NCBI GenBank assembly: GCA_036389485.1
Contig: DASVPR010000025.1
Coordinates: 49,315-113,314, forward strand
DNA from: CADCVT01 sp036389485
GTDB lineage: Bacteria > Actinomycetota > Thermoleophilia > Solirubrobacterales > Solirubrobacteraceae
Reading direction: 5' to 3'
Length of the DNA: 64,000 nt
Position numbers and translations under genes: made by a program. Within the stretch, counting starts at the first letter, position 1, and each line of letters opens with the position of its first letter. Below the pieces are notes generated by a model. It saw only the letters and a list, made by a program, of their open reading frames with translations, ran no database searches and was not told where the DNA came from. Shown one piece after another: positions 1 through 8,234 of the stretch.

Positions 1-681
1 GAGGCGCGCTGGATGGCGGCGGTCCTCGCCCGCGGGCCGGGGGCCGTGCTGAGCCATCGGTCGGCGGCCAACCTGTGGCGCCTCGTCCCCCGGCCACCCG
101 CCCTCACCGAGATCAGCACGACCACGAACAGGAGGAGCGTCGAAGGGATCGCCATCCACCGGCCGCGCGCGCTGGCGGAGAGCGAAGTGACGCGCCACCG
201 AGGCATCCCGACGACCACCGTCACGCGAACGCTCGTCGACCTCGCCGACGAAGCGACCGACGACGAGCTGCAGCGAGCGCTGCACAACGCCGAGATCCTG
301 TACTCCGTCGCGCTCGACGGCGTGCGCACGGAGGGTCGGCGCGCCGCGACGCGGCTGAAGGGCCCGAGGGACCGCAGCCGCAGCGAGCTGGAGCGGTCGT
401 TCGCGCGGCTGTGCGAGCGCGCCGCCATCGGGGCGCCGCGGAACAACGCCCGCGTCGCGGGGCTCGAGGTGGACTTCGTGTGGCCGGCGGAGAGGGTCGT
501 CGTGGAGCTCGACGGGTGGCGCTTCCACCGCAGCCGGCACCAGTTCGAGCTCGACCGGCGACGCGACGCGAAGCTCGCGCGGGCGGGGTACAGGGTCGTG
601 CGCTTCACGTATCGCCAGGTGACCGATGCGCCCCACGAGGTCGTCGCGACGCTCCGCGCAGCGCTAGCGTCCGCGGCATGA
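1..681 (+). CDS. DUF559 domain protein (Vsr-like nuclease fold), 5'-truncated by window edge
   Basis: The reading frame is open from base 1, so the gene starts before the window. The visible part is 226 residues and begins EARWMAAVLA, which continues into the GPGAVLSHRSAANLW segment typical of actinobacterial proteins that join an AbiEi-like N-terminal part to a C-terminal DUF559 domain. The C-terminal 90 residues carry the Vsr/very-short-patch-repair-like pattern: VDFVW, then VVELDGWRFH with the acidic pair, then an Arg/Lys-rich helix and YRVVRFTYRQV. DUF559 proteins are presumed nucleases; no substrate is established. The TGA stop overlaps the next start codon (ATGA), suggesting translational coupling. 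The missing N-terminus probably holds about 60-80 residues. Confidence 0.8.
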   Translation, partial: EARWMAAVLARGPGAVLSHRSAANLWRLVPRPPALTEISTTTNRRSVEGIAIHRPRALAESEVTRHRGIPTTTVTRTLVDLADEATDDELQRALHNAEILYSVALDGVRTEGRRAATRLKGPRDRSRSELERSFARLCERAAIGAPRNNARVAGLEVDFVWPAERVVVELDGWRFHRSRHQFELDRRRDAKLARAGYRVVRFTYRQVTDAPHEVVATLRAALASAA

Positions 682-1841
682 CGATGCTCCCGCTCATCCC
701 CTCCGACGAGGAGGTCGAGATGCGGCGGACCGTCGCCGCGATCTGCTCGGACTTCGGCCCCGCGTACATGCGGAAGCAGAACGCGGCGGGCGAGCCGCCG
801 ACCGAGCTGTGGGAGGCGCTCGCCTCGAAGGGCTTCCTCGGCGTGAACCTGCCGGAGCGCTACGGCGGGGGCGGCCTCGGGATGAGCGCGCTCGCGGCGG
901 TCGCGGAGGAGATCAGCGCGGCGGGGTGCTCGCTGCTGCTGATCGTCGTCTCACCGGCGATCGTCGGCTCGATCCTCGTCCGCCACGGCAGCGACGCCCA
1001 GCGCGAGGAGTGGCTGCCGGGCATCGCGGCCGGAACCACGCGTGTCGCGTTCGCGATCACCGAGCCCGACGCGGGGTCGAACTCGCACCAGATCTCGACG
1101 AGCGCCACCCGCGAGAACGGCGGCTACCGCCTGCGCGGCACCAAGACGTACATCTCCGGCGTCGAGGACGCCCACGCGATCCTGGTCGTGGCGCGCATCC
1201 GACACGAGGACGGGAACCTCGGCTTGCCGATCCTCGCGCTCGTCGACGCCGACGCCGCCGGGCTGGAGCGGCAGCACATCCCGACCGCGCTGAAGGCCGC
1301 CGACCGGCAATGGCAGCTGTTCCTCGATGACGTCGTTGTCCCGGCAGGGCGGCTCGTCGGAGGTGAGCAAGCCGGGTTGAAGGCCGCGTTCGACGGACTC
1401 AACCCGGAGCGCATCATGGGGGCGGCGGTCGCGTGCGGCGCGGGAAGACGGGCGCTCAAGATCGCGAGCGAGTACGCGCGAGAGCGGAAGGTGTGGAACG
1501 ACGTGCCGATCGGCGCGCACCAGGGGATCTCGCACCCGCTCGCGCAGGCGAAGATCGAGCTCGAGCTGGCGCGGCTGATGACGCAGAAGGCCGCCGCGCT
1601 CTACGACGCGGGCGCGCCCGCCGGCGAGCCCTCGAACATGGCGAAGTACGCCGCCGCCGAGGCCGCGATCCGCTGCGTCGACCAGGCGATCCAGACGCAC
1701 GGCGGCAACGGCTTCGCGCTCGAGTACGGGCTGACCGACATGTACTGGGGCGTCCGGCTCGTCCGCACCGCGCCCGTCTCCCGCGAGATGATCCTCAACT
1801 ACGTCGCCGAGCACTCGCTGGGGCTGCCCCGGTCGTACTGA
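678..1841 (+). CDS. Acyl-CoA dehydrogenase family flavoprotein
   Basis: 387 residues, the normal size for the family. FAD- and substrate-binding landmarks are visible: GFLGVNLPERYGGGG near the N-terminus, AFAITEPDAGSN (the conserved T-E-P-x-A-G-S flavin loop) around residue 120, and IQTHGGNGFALEYGLTDMYWGVRL near the C-terminus. These enzymes catalyse FAD-dependent alpha,beta-dehydrogenation of acyl-CoA. The loop that usually holds the catalytic glutamate (YEGT) reads TAPVSREMI here, as in a divergent subgroup, so substrate and even reaction are uncertain. The start is placed at the ATG overlapping the upstream stop; an alternative ATG lies two codons on (684). It is followed without a gap by the APH-like gene. 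Confidence 0.88.
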   Translation: MTMLPLIPSDEEVEMRRTVAAICSDFGPAYMRKQNAAGEPPTELWEALASKGFLGVNLPERYGGGGLGMSALAAVAEEISAAGCSLLLIVVSPAIVGSILVRHGSDAQREEWLPGIAAGTTRVAFAITEPDAGSNSHQISTSATRENGGYRLRGTKTYISGVEDAHAILVVARIRHEDGNLGLPILALVDADAAGLERQHIPTALKAADRQWQLFLDDVVVPAGRLVGGEQAGLKAAFDGLNPERIMGAAVACGAGRRALKIASEYARERKVWNDVPIGAHQGISHPLAQAKIELELARLMTQKAAALYDAGAPAGEPSNMAKYAAAEAAIRCVDQAIQTHGGNGFALEYGLTDMYWGVRLVRTAPVSREMILNYVAEHSLGLPRSY

Positions 1842-3116
1842 GTGGAACGCATCGGGGCGGGACGCGAGGCGGAGGTCTTCGCGTGGGACCAGGGCCGGGT
1901 CCTGCGCCTGGCCCACCATCCCGAGGCCGCGCCGCTGATCGCGCGCGAGGCGGCGGCGCTCCGAGCCGCCGCGGAGGCCGGCGCGCCCGTGCCGGAGCTC
2001 TTCGAGGAGCGCGAGCACCACGGCCGCCCCGGACTGGTCATGGAGCGCTGCGAGGGCAGGGATCAGCTCGTACGGCTCGTCCGGCGCCCGTGGTCGGTGC
2101 GAGCCGTCGGCCGGCACCTCGCACGCGTTCACGCGGAGCTGCACGAGGTCGAGGCGCCCCCCTCGCTGCCCGCCCTGCGCGACGAGCTGCAGCGCATCCT
2201 CGAATCGCCGCTCGTCCCGGAGGACCTGCGCGGGAGGGCGCGAAGCGAGCTGGCGGCGCGACCGGACGGCGACCGGCTCTGCCACGGCGACTTCCACCCG
2301 GGCAACGTCCTCGGCGACCGGGTCATCGACTGGGGTGCCGCGGTGCGCGGCAACCCGGCCGCCGACGTCGCGCGGACGTGCCTGCTCATCGGGATCGCCG
2401 AGCCGCCGGGCCCCCGGCCGGCGTGGCTGCGGCTGATCGAGCGCGCCGGCCGCTGGCACCTGCTGCACGCCTACCTCCGCGCGTATCGCAAGCGGCGGCC
2501 ACTCGACCAGGACGAGGTGGAGCGGTGGCTCGCGGTGCTGACGACGGCACGGCTCGCGGAGGGGATCGAGGAGGAACGGGACGCGACGCTCCAAGCCGCG
2601 CGCAACGCGGACGCGGTACGGGTCCCCGGCCACGTCGCCCTCGTCGCCGACCAGAGGCGCTGGGTGTGGCAGAACGCCGTCGCGCTGACCGCCGTCCTCA
2701 ATGCGCTGATCAACGCCGGCATCGCGTGGGCGAGCGCCGGCGACCACGACACCATCCCGCTGTGGGCGACGAGCGGCCCGAGCACGATCACCGACACGGT
2801 CGGGACGCTGTTCCTGCTGCCGCTGATCACCTGCCTGCTCGTCACGACCGCGGTGCGCCGCGATACCAGAGCCGGCACGCTCACCCCGCGGAGAGAGCTC
2901 GTCCACGCCCTCCCGTCCAACCGCCTCGCGCGCGGCGCGGTCCTCGGGGCGGCGACCGTCTGCATTGCCGCACCGCCTGCCGTCGCGGCGCTCGCCGCCC
3001 TCGACTTCGGCGACATCAGCGCGACGACGTTCGTCGTCTACAAGGCCGCCCTCGGCGTTGCCCTCGGCGCGCTCGTCACGCCCTTCATCGCCATCGCGGC
3101 GATGTCCGACGCATAG
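1842..3116 (+). CDS. Aminoglycoside-phosphotransferase-fold kinase fused to a four-helix membrane domain
   Basis: 424 residues starting with GTG directly after the upstream TGA. Residues 1-255 are an APH/choline-kinase-type domain: glycine-containing N-lobe, the catalytic loop HGDFHPGNVL (H149, D151, N156) and the metal-binding DW of VIDWGAAVRGNPAADVA (D163). Residues 275-424 are a separate hydrophobic module with about four membrane helices (277-297, 321-339, 365-389, 395-418) that resembles small stand-alone actinobacterial membrane proteins. There is no stop between the parts. The phosphate acceptor is unknown; small molecules, lipids or sugars are possible. The operon with an acyl-CoA dehydrogenase recalls ACAD-APH associations (ACAD10/11 type), which would favour a hydroxyacyl or related substrate, but that is inference. 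Confidence 0.78.
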   Translation: MERIGAGREAEVFAWDQGRVLRLAHHPEAAPLIAREAAALRAAAEAGAPVPELFEEREHHGRPGLVMERCEGRDQLVRLVRRPWSVRAVGRHLARVHAELHEVEAPPSLPALRDELQRILESPLVPEDLRGRARSELAARPDGDRLCHGDFHPGNVLGDRVIDWGAAVRGNPAADVARTCLLIGIAEPPGPRPAWLRLIERAGRWHLLHAYLRAYRKRRPLDQDEVERWLAVLTTARLAEGIEEERDATLQAARNADAVRVPGHVALVADQRRWVWQNAVALTAVLNALINAGIAWASAGDHDTIPLWATSGPSTITDTVGTLFLLPLITCLLVTTAVRRDTRAGTLTPRRELVHALPSNRLARGAVLGAATVCIAAPPAVAALAALDFGDISATTFVVYKAALGVALGALVTPFIAIAAMSDA

Positions 3117-3316
3117 AAGCTCATCTCCCGTCGAGTTGACTGGCGGCGCGGGCGGAGCAGGAGGTTCACGGACCGGCGTCGAGCGTCGGCATCGCGCTGC
3201 GGCACCTCGGCTACAGCGCGGGTGTCTGGCCGGCGGCGAGGGTGGTCCGGTTCGGCGACGATCGCTGGTGCACGTTCTCGCCGTGGCGAGACGGTGCAGC
3301 ACGGGGGAGTGCGGCC
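3117..3316. other. Intergenic region with no recognisable element
   Basis: No conserved coding frame, hairpin or promoter stands out here. Together with the short ORF that follows it forms about 350 bases between the APH-fusion gene and the convergent acyl-CoA ligase. A GGGGGAG run at 3302-3308 can serve as ribosome binding site for the short ORF. Confidence 0.4.
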
Positions 3317-3466
3317 ATGCACGCTCTCGACGCGATCGGCGGCGCCATGACCGTCGCGCAGCTGTGTCAGACGACGGGACTGGACCCGGTCGTTCTCGGC
3401 GCCCTGTTCGCGTTCATCGTGCTGTGCGTGATCGCGTGCGGCGTGCTGGCGGCGCTGGACGTCTGA
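3317..3466 (+). CDS. Small single-span membrane protein (hypothetical, 49 aa)
   Basis: Not a recognised family. The ORF has an ATG start 8 nt after GGGGGAG, a soluble 26-residue N-terminus, and one clear hydrophobic helix (VVLGALFAFIVLCVIACGVL) ending four residues before the stop. It ends 4 bp before the convergent ligase gene's stop. The helix and ribosome binding site support a real gene; the short length and lack of known relatives argue for caution. An in-frame ATG at 3242 would extend it by 25 residues. Confidence 0.4.
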   Translation: MHALDAIGGAMTVAQLCQTTGLDPVVLGALFAFIVLCVIACGVLAALDV

Positions 3467-3470
3467 CTCC

Positions 3471-5111
3471 TCAGGCGTAGAGCGCTTCGATCTCCGCCGC
3501 GTACTTCGGCGCGATCGGCTTGCGCTTGAGCTTCATCGTCGGCGTCAGCTCGTCGCCGCCGGGGAGCCACTCGCGATCCAGGACGACATAGCGCTTGACC
3601 TGCTCCACCCGGGACAAGTGCCCGTTCGCCTCCGCCACCGCGGCCGCGATGTCCTCGTGGATGTCGTTCAGGTCGCGGCCGGCGAGAACGTCCGGGTCAG
3701 GCACGAGCAGCGCCACGTTGTACGGCCGCCCGTCGCCGATCACGCACGCCTGCCCGATGAGCGGGTGCGCGGCCTTCAGCCGCGACTCGATGTTCGCCGG
3801 CGACATGTTCTTGCCGGCCGCGTTGATGATCAGCTCCTTCTTGCGGTCGACGATGCGCAGGTAGCCGTCGGCGTCGATCTCGCCGACGTCGCCGGTCATC
3901 AGCCAGCCGCCGTCGGTGAACGCCTCGCGCGTCTTCTCCGGCTCGCCGCGGTAGCCGGCCATGATGTGGTCGCCGCGGACGAGCAGCTCGCCGTCGTCGG
4001 CGATCCGCAGCTCGACGCCCGGCAGCGCCCGGCCGCACGTGCCGAACCGGGGCGCGTCCGGCGGGTTGATCGTCGAGAGCGCGGACGTCTCGCTCATCCC
4101 CCAGACCTCGAGGATCCGCAGGCCCAGGGCGTCGAAGAACTCGAGCACCTCGACCGGCGTCGGCGCGGCGCCGACGACGCACAGCTCGACCGCGTCGAGC
4201 CCGAGCTTCGCGAGGATCGCGGCGCGCGCGTCGTTCGGCAGCGCGGCGGGGTCGCCGACCCCCTGCGCCTCGAGCGCGGCCTTGAGCTTCTCCCACACGC
4301 GGGGGACCGCGCCCCACACCGTGGGCCGCACCTCGGGCAGCGCCGCGATCACCGCGCGCGGGTCCGGCACCGAGGTGACCGTGAAGCCCTCGACGCAGAG
4401 CGACTGGTAGTGGCTGGCCCAGCGATCGGCGATGTGCGCGCTCGGGAGGAACGACGCGATCCGCCCGCCCGCGTGCGTGCCCACGACCGCGCAGTAGCCG
4501 CGCATCATCGACATGAGGTTCTCGTGCGTCAGCTGCACGCCCTTCGGCGGCCCCGTGGTGCCGGAGGTGTAGATGAGCGTGAGCAGGTCGTCGGGCTGGA
4601 CCGCGCGCCACGCGCCCTCGACGTCGAACCCGTCGTCGCCGCCGGCCTCGAGCTCCTCCAACGAGGTCGCGCCGTCGTCGCCCCCGCCGTCGATCAGCAC
4701 CACGTGCCCGTCGAACCCCGCGCCGCGGATCGCCGGCAGGAACATCCGCTCGGTGATCACGACCTGGTTGCCCGCGTTCTCGAACAGGTAGGCGATCTGC
4801 TCCGGCGCGGACGTGTTGTAGATCGAGAAGGGGACCGCCCCGGCGTGCAGCGCGCCCAGGTCGCACGCGTGGAACTCGGGGCGGTTGAGCATCATCAGCG
4901 CCACGGTGTCGCCGCGCCCGGCGCCGAGCCCCGCGAGCCCCGCCGCGATGCGACGGACCCGGGCCTGCAGCTGCGCGAACGTCAGCTCGCCGGCGCCGCC
5001 GACCGCCCGCACCGCGGTCTGATCCGGCCGCTCCGAGCACGTGATCTGAAAGGCCTCGCACAGCGTCGTGGCCGAAAGGGCACGCGGAACCTGCGTCTCG
5101 ACGGTCGCCAT
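3471..5111 (-). CDS. Long-chain acyl-CoA synthetase (AMP-forming, FadD15-like)
   Basis: 546 residues. The ATP/AMP-binding signature YTSGTTGPPKG is at about 181-191, VWGMSET follows in the middle, and the hinge and C-terminal core WLMTGDVGEIDADGYLRIVDRKKELI with the catalytic-lysine region near GKNMSPANIE is present. These enzymes activate fatty acids to acyl-adenylate and then acyl-CoA. Length and the KELIINAAGKNMSP segment fit the bacterial long-chain group. The next gene upstream on the same strand starts only 27 bp away. A TACGGT hexamer 7 nt before the ATG suggests a leaderless transcript. The chain-length preference cannot be read from sequence. Confidence 0.9.
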   Translation of the reverse strand: MATVETQVPRALSATTLCEAFQITCSERPDQTAVRAVGGAGELTFAQLQARVRRIAAGLAGLGAGRGDTVALMMLNRPEFHACDLGALHAGAVPFSIYNTSAPEQIAYLFENAGNQVVITERMFLPAIRGAGFDGHVVLIDGGGDDGATSLEELEAGGDDGFDVEGAWRAVQPDDLLTLIYTSGTTGPPKGVQLTHENLMSMMRGYCAVVGTHAGGRIASFLPSAHIADRWASHYQSLCVEGFTVTSVPDPRAVIAALPEVRPTVWGAVPRVWEKLKAALEAQGVGDPAALPNDARAAILAKLGLDAVELCVVGAAPTPVEVLEFFDALGLRILEVWGMSETSALSTINPPDAPRFGTCGRALPGVELRIADDGELLVRGDHIMAGYRGEPEKTREAFTDGGWLMTGDVGEIDADGYLRIVDRKKELIINAAGKNMSPANIESRLKAAHPLIGQACVIGDGRPYNVALLVPDPDVLAGRDLNDIHEDIAAAVAEANGHLSRVEQVKRYVVLDREWLPGGDELTPTMKLKRKPIAPKYAAEIEALYA

Positions 5112-5118
5112 GCGGGCG

Positions 5119-5124
5119 ACCGTA
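5119..5124 (-). promoter_or_regulatory. -10 hexamer TACGGT of the acyl-CoA synthetase gene
   Basis: TACGGT on the minus strand, 7 nt before the ATG at 5111, with no Shine-Dalgarno between. No convincing -35 was seen. Confidence 0.5.
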
Positions 5125-5138
5125 CGCGCGGCGGAGCG

Positions 5139-6506
5139 CTAGCGCAACCGGACGTCGGGCCCGACGAAGCCGCCGAGCTCCGCGCGGTAGACGCCCGGCC
5201 GCCCGACCGTCGCGCGGTAGCGCCCGCGGCGGTCGACCCGCGCGCGGGTCTCGACCCGCCACGCGCCCAAGCTGGTGCGCCGCAGCACGACGACGATGCC
5301 GCCCCGCCGCGCCGGCCGGAAGTAGCCCGTCAGCGTGCGCCGTGCGGCCCGCGCCGCGACCGCGCCGCCCGGGTTCCCCTCGGTCGACCCGCCGTCGCTC
5401 GACCCGCTCTGCGCGTCGGCGACCGTGAAGTACGCCCAGCTGTCGTCGAGGCCGAACCGCGAGCGCAGCGTCGGCCCCGAGACCGGCGTCCGCCCGCCGG
5501 AGCCGACGACCTCGGCGGAGACGATCCGCGGCGAGACGCCCCGCTTCGTCACGCGGATCTCGCGCAGCGTGCCCTTGACCAGCGAGCCGAGCTTCGCCTG
5601 CGCGTCCCCCATCGACAGCCGCTTCTTCCAGCGGTGCTTCGGCGAAACGTCGTCGTACGGGTCGTCGACCGACTTCAGCCACGGCTTCGGGTCGCCGCCG
5701 GGGAAGCCGAACTCGACGTTCTCGGTGCGCCCGCCCGACGTCGAGAAGAAGTACGTGGTGACCGGCTCGCCGCCGTAGGTGACGACCTCGCCGCGGGTGG
5801 CGGCCACCGCGCGGTCGGTTGACGTCGTCTCGGCGCTGACGCCGCCGTACATCTGCGAGCGCGTGTCCGGATAGTGGTCCCAGCCCGCACCGTTCTTCGA
5901 CGTCGTGATCGCGTACGTCCGCGCCGCGACGGCCTGCGCCTTCAAGGCCTCGGCGGGCCACGACGACGGCGACTCCAGCGCGACGACCCCGCGGACGTAG
6001 TCCTCCAGCCCCAAGGCGTTGATCGCGTTCAGCCCGCCGAACTGCGCCGGGCGCAGCTCGAGCGCGTCGCGGTACGCGCCGGCCCCGCCGAGGATCACCG
6101 GCCGCCCGCCCGTGCCCGTCACGCGCAGCGGCGCGCCGAAGCGGCCGACCCCGCGTACGACGACGCCCGACGTCCCGTACGGGAAGGCCCTGTAGGTCTT
6201 CGAAGGATCGAGCTTCCTGCGCCCTGCCCGCCCCGCGCCGCTGAACGTCACCGACGAGCGGTTGGACTGGATCAGGACGCGCACGACGGGGTCGGCGTCG
6301 AGCCGCCCGAGCTGCGTGCGCGTGTAGTAGTGCCCGAGGATCTCCCGGTAGTCGCTGCCGTGCTCGGCGAAGCCCATCGCGCCGTACTGGCTCATCCCCA
6401 CGCCGTGGCCGAAGCCGGCCCCCTTGATCGTGAGCGAGGTCGCCGCGCCGGCGGTGGCGGGGGCCACCGCGGCGAGCAGGATCGCGGGCATTGCCAGACG
6501 GCGCAT
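5139..6506 (-). CDS. Exported SpoIID/LytB-domain protein with Arg-rich beta C-terminus
   Basis: 455 residues from the ATG at 6506. This start gives a signal peptide (MRRLAMPAILLAAVAPATAGAA); longer in-frame starts upstream add only low-quality sequence. GFGHGVGMSQYG (31-42) and PAEALKAQAVAARTYA (184-199) are hallmarks of SpoIID/LytB, a family that includes peptidoglycan lytic transglycosylases of sporulation and cell-wall remodelling. A Ser/Gly/Asp linker near residue 370 leads to an approximately 75-residue Arg-rich beta segment. Nothing else suggests sporulation, so a role in wall turnover is more likely. Divergent from the ThDP enzyme gene. Confidence 0.85.
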   Translation of the reverse strand: MRRLAMPAILLAAVAPATAGAATSLTIKGAGFGHGVGMSQYGAMGFAEHGSDYREILGHYYTRTQLGRLDADPVVRVLIQSNRSSVTFSGAGRAGRRKLDPSKTYRAFPYGTSGVVVRGVGRFGAPLRVTGTGGRPVILGGAGAYRDALELRPAQFGGLNAINALGLEDYVRGVVALESPSSWPAEALKAQAVAARTYAITTSKNGAGWDHYPDTRSQMYGGVSAETTSTDRAVAATRGEVVTYGGEPVTTYFFSTSGGRTENVEFGFPGGDPKPWLKSVDDPYDDVSPKHRWKKRLSMGDAQAKLGSLVKGTLREIRVTKRGVSPRIVSAEVVGSGGRTPVSGPTLRSRFGLDDSWAYFTVADAQSGSSDGGSTEGNPGGAVAARAARRTLTGYFRPARRGGIVVVLRRTSLGAWRVETRARVDRRGRYRATVGRPGVYRAELGGFVGPDVRLR

Positions 6507-6575
6507 CACGTGAACAGGACCAGGGAAGGCACGCAGAAGTTGCGGTGCTAGGTTCCAAGCTAGGTCATCGGATCC

Positions 6576-6581
6576 AGGAGG
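6576..6581 (+). promoter_or_regulatory. Strong Shine-Dalgarno AGGAGG deciding a TTG start
   Basis: A perfect AGGAGG lies 7 nt before TTG 6589, in a genome stretch where many genes have no ribosome binding site at all. It supports TTG as the real start of the ThDP enzyme. Confidence 0.8.
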
Positions 6582-6588
6582 TCGTCGG

Positions 6589-8232
6589 TTGAGCGCTCGC
6601 CGTGCGTCGGACGTCTTCGTCGAGTGCCTCGAGGCGGAGGGCGTCAAGTACGTCTTCGGCATCCCGGGCGAGGAGACGCTCGACCTGAACGAGTCCCTCG
6701 CGAGCTCCTCGGTCTCCTTCATCCCGGTCCGCCACGAGCAGGGCGGCGCCTACATGGCCGACATGTACGGGCGCCTGACGGGCCGCGCCGGCGTCTGCCT
6801 CGGCACGCTCGGGCCGGGCGCGCTGAACCTCGTCACCGCGGTCGCCGACGCGTTCCTCGACCGCGCCCCGCTCGTCGCCATCACCGGGCAGTCCGACCTC
6901 GAGCGCATGCACAAGGAGTCGCACCAGTACATCGACCTGGTCGACGTCATGCGGCCGATCACGAAGTGGAACGCGCAGGTGACGAGCCCGGAGATCATCC
7001 CCGAGGTCGTGCGCAAGGCGTTCAAGGTCGCCGAGTCCGAGAAGCCCGGCGCGACGCACCTCGAGCTGCCCGAGGACGTCATGGCGATGGAGGTCGAGGC
7101 GCAGCCCCTGCCGCGGCGGCGGCCCGTTAAGCCGGAGCCGGGGGCGCGCGAGCTGCTGAAGGCCGCCGACCTGATCCGCAACGCGATCAACCCCGTCGCG
7201 CTCGCCGGCAACGGCGTCGTGCGCGCGGGCGCCGCGCCCGCCCTCAGGGAGTTCTCGCGTGCGACCGGCATCGCGGTCGCCGAGACGTTCATGGGCAAGG
7301 GCGTCATGGACTACCAGGACCCGAAGGCGCTCGGGACCGTCGGCCTGCAGTCGCGCGACTACGCGATGGCGGGCTTCGAGGACGCCGACGTCGTGATCGC
7401 GATCGGCTACGACCTCGTCGAGCACGCGCCCAAGCACTGGAACCCGAACCGCGACAAGAAGATCGTGATGATCGACTCGGTCCCCGCCGAGATCGACGAG
7501 AACTTCCAGCCCGAGGTCGAGCTGTTCGGCGACATCTACCACGTGCTGACGCGGCTGGCCGAGGAGTGCCGCGACGTCCCGCACTCCGGCGGCTCACAGC
7601 GGCTGCGCGACGTCATCCTCGGCCGCTTCGAGGCCGCGAAGGACGACGACCACTTCCCGATGCAGCCGCCGCGCGCGCTGTGGGAGATCCGGCAGGCGCT
7701 CGGCCCGACCGACATGCTCATCAGCGACGTCGGGCTGCACAAGCTGTGGATCGGGCGGATGTTCCCGGCCCACGAGCCGAACACGGTGCTCATCGCGAAC
7801 GGCCTCGCCGGCATGGGCTTCGCGCTGCCGTGCGCGATCGCCGCGAAGCTCGTCCACCCGGAGCGGCGCGTCGTGACCGTCAACGGCGACGGCGGCTTCC
7901 TCATGAACGTGCAGGAGCTCGAGACCGCGATGCGCCTCGGCACGCCCGTCGTCAACGTCGTCTGGGAGAACCGCCAGTACGGCTCGATCGTGTGGAAGCA
8001 GGACAAGAAGTTCGGGCGCCACTTCGGCGTCGACTTCACCAACCCGGACTTCGTGAAGCTCGCGGAGGCGTTCGGGATGCCCGCGTGGCGCTGCGAGGGC
8101 GTCGACGACTTCGGGAAGCACCTGAAGCACGCGCTCACGCTCGACCTCCCCTCGCTCATCGTGCTGCCGATCGACTACACGATCGACGTCGCGATCACAG
8201 AGGAACTCGGAACGGAAACGGTGGTTACGTAG
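6589..8232 (+). CDS. Acetolactate-synthase-like thiamine-diphosphate enzyme
   Basis: 547 residues from a TTG start. The N-terminal Pyr domain has the conserved glutamate in FIPVRHEQGGAYMAD (E50) that activates ThDP; the C-terminal PP domain carries the ThDP/Mg motif GDGGFLMNVQELETA about 430-445. The order Pyr, central, PP is that of the acetolactate synthase/oxalyl-CoA decarboxylase/benzoylformate decarboxylase superfamily. SPELI-type active-site residues were not resolved by eye, and there is no regulatory small subunit gene next to it, so a catabolic AlsS-type role or another 2-oxoacid reaction is possible. The aldehyde dehydrogenase starts 2 bp after the stop, hinting at a decarboxylase-to-aldehyde-to-acid pathway. 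Confidence 0.85.
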   Translation: MSARRASDVFVECLEAEGVKYVFGIPGEETLDLNESLASSSVSFIPVRHEQGGAYMADMYGRLTGRAGVCLGTLGPGALNLVTAVADAFLDRAPLVAITGQSDLERMHKESHQYIDLVDVMRPITKWNAQVTSPEIIPEVVRKAFKVAESEKPGATHLELPEDVMAMEVEAQPLPRRRPVKPEPGARELLKAADLIRNAINPVALAGNGVVRAGAAPALREFSRATGIAVAETFMGKGVMDYQDPKALGTVGLQSRDYAMAGFEDADVVIAIGYDLVEHAPKHWNPNRDKKIVMIDSVPAEIDENFQPEVELFGDIYHVLTRLAEECRDVPHSGGSQRLRDVILGRFEAAKDDDHFPMQPPRALWEIRQALGPTDMLISDVGLHKLWIGRMFPAHEPNTVLIANGLAGMGFALPCAIAAKLVHPERRVVTVNGDGGFLMNVQELETAMRLGTPVVNVVWENRQYGSIVWKQDKKFGRHFGVDFTNPDFVKLAEAFGMPAWRCEGVDDFGKHLKHALTLDLPSLIVLPIDYTIDVAITEELGTETVVT

Positions 8233-8234
8233 AC

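Noticed and set aside
1..681. Start of a phage or defence island because of the nuclease-like DUF559 protein
   Set aside because: DUF559 proteins are common single chromosomal genes; the neighbours are metabolic and no integrase, restriction or phage gene is present.
951..3302. Very long open frame on the minus strand opposite the ACAD and APH-fusion genes
   Set aside because: Antisense frame typical of high-GC DNA: biased Arg/Gly/Asp/Val composition, no domain, and it covers two convincing genes.
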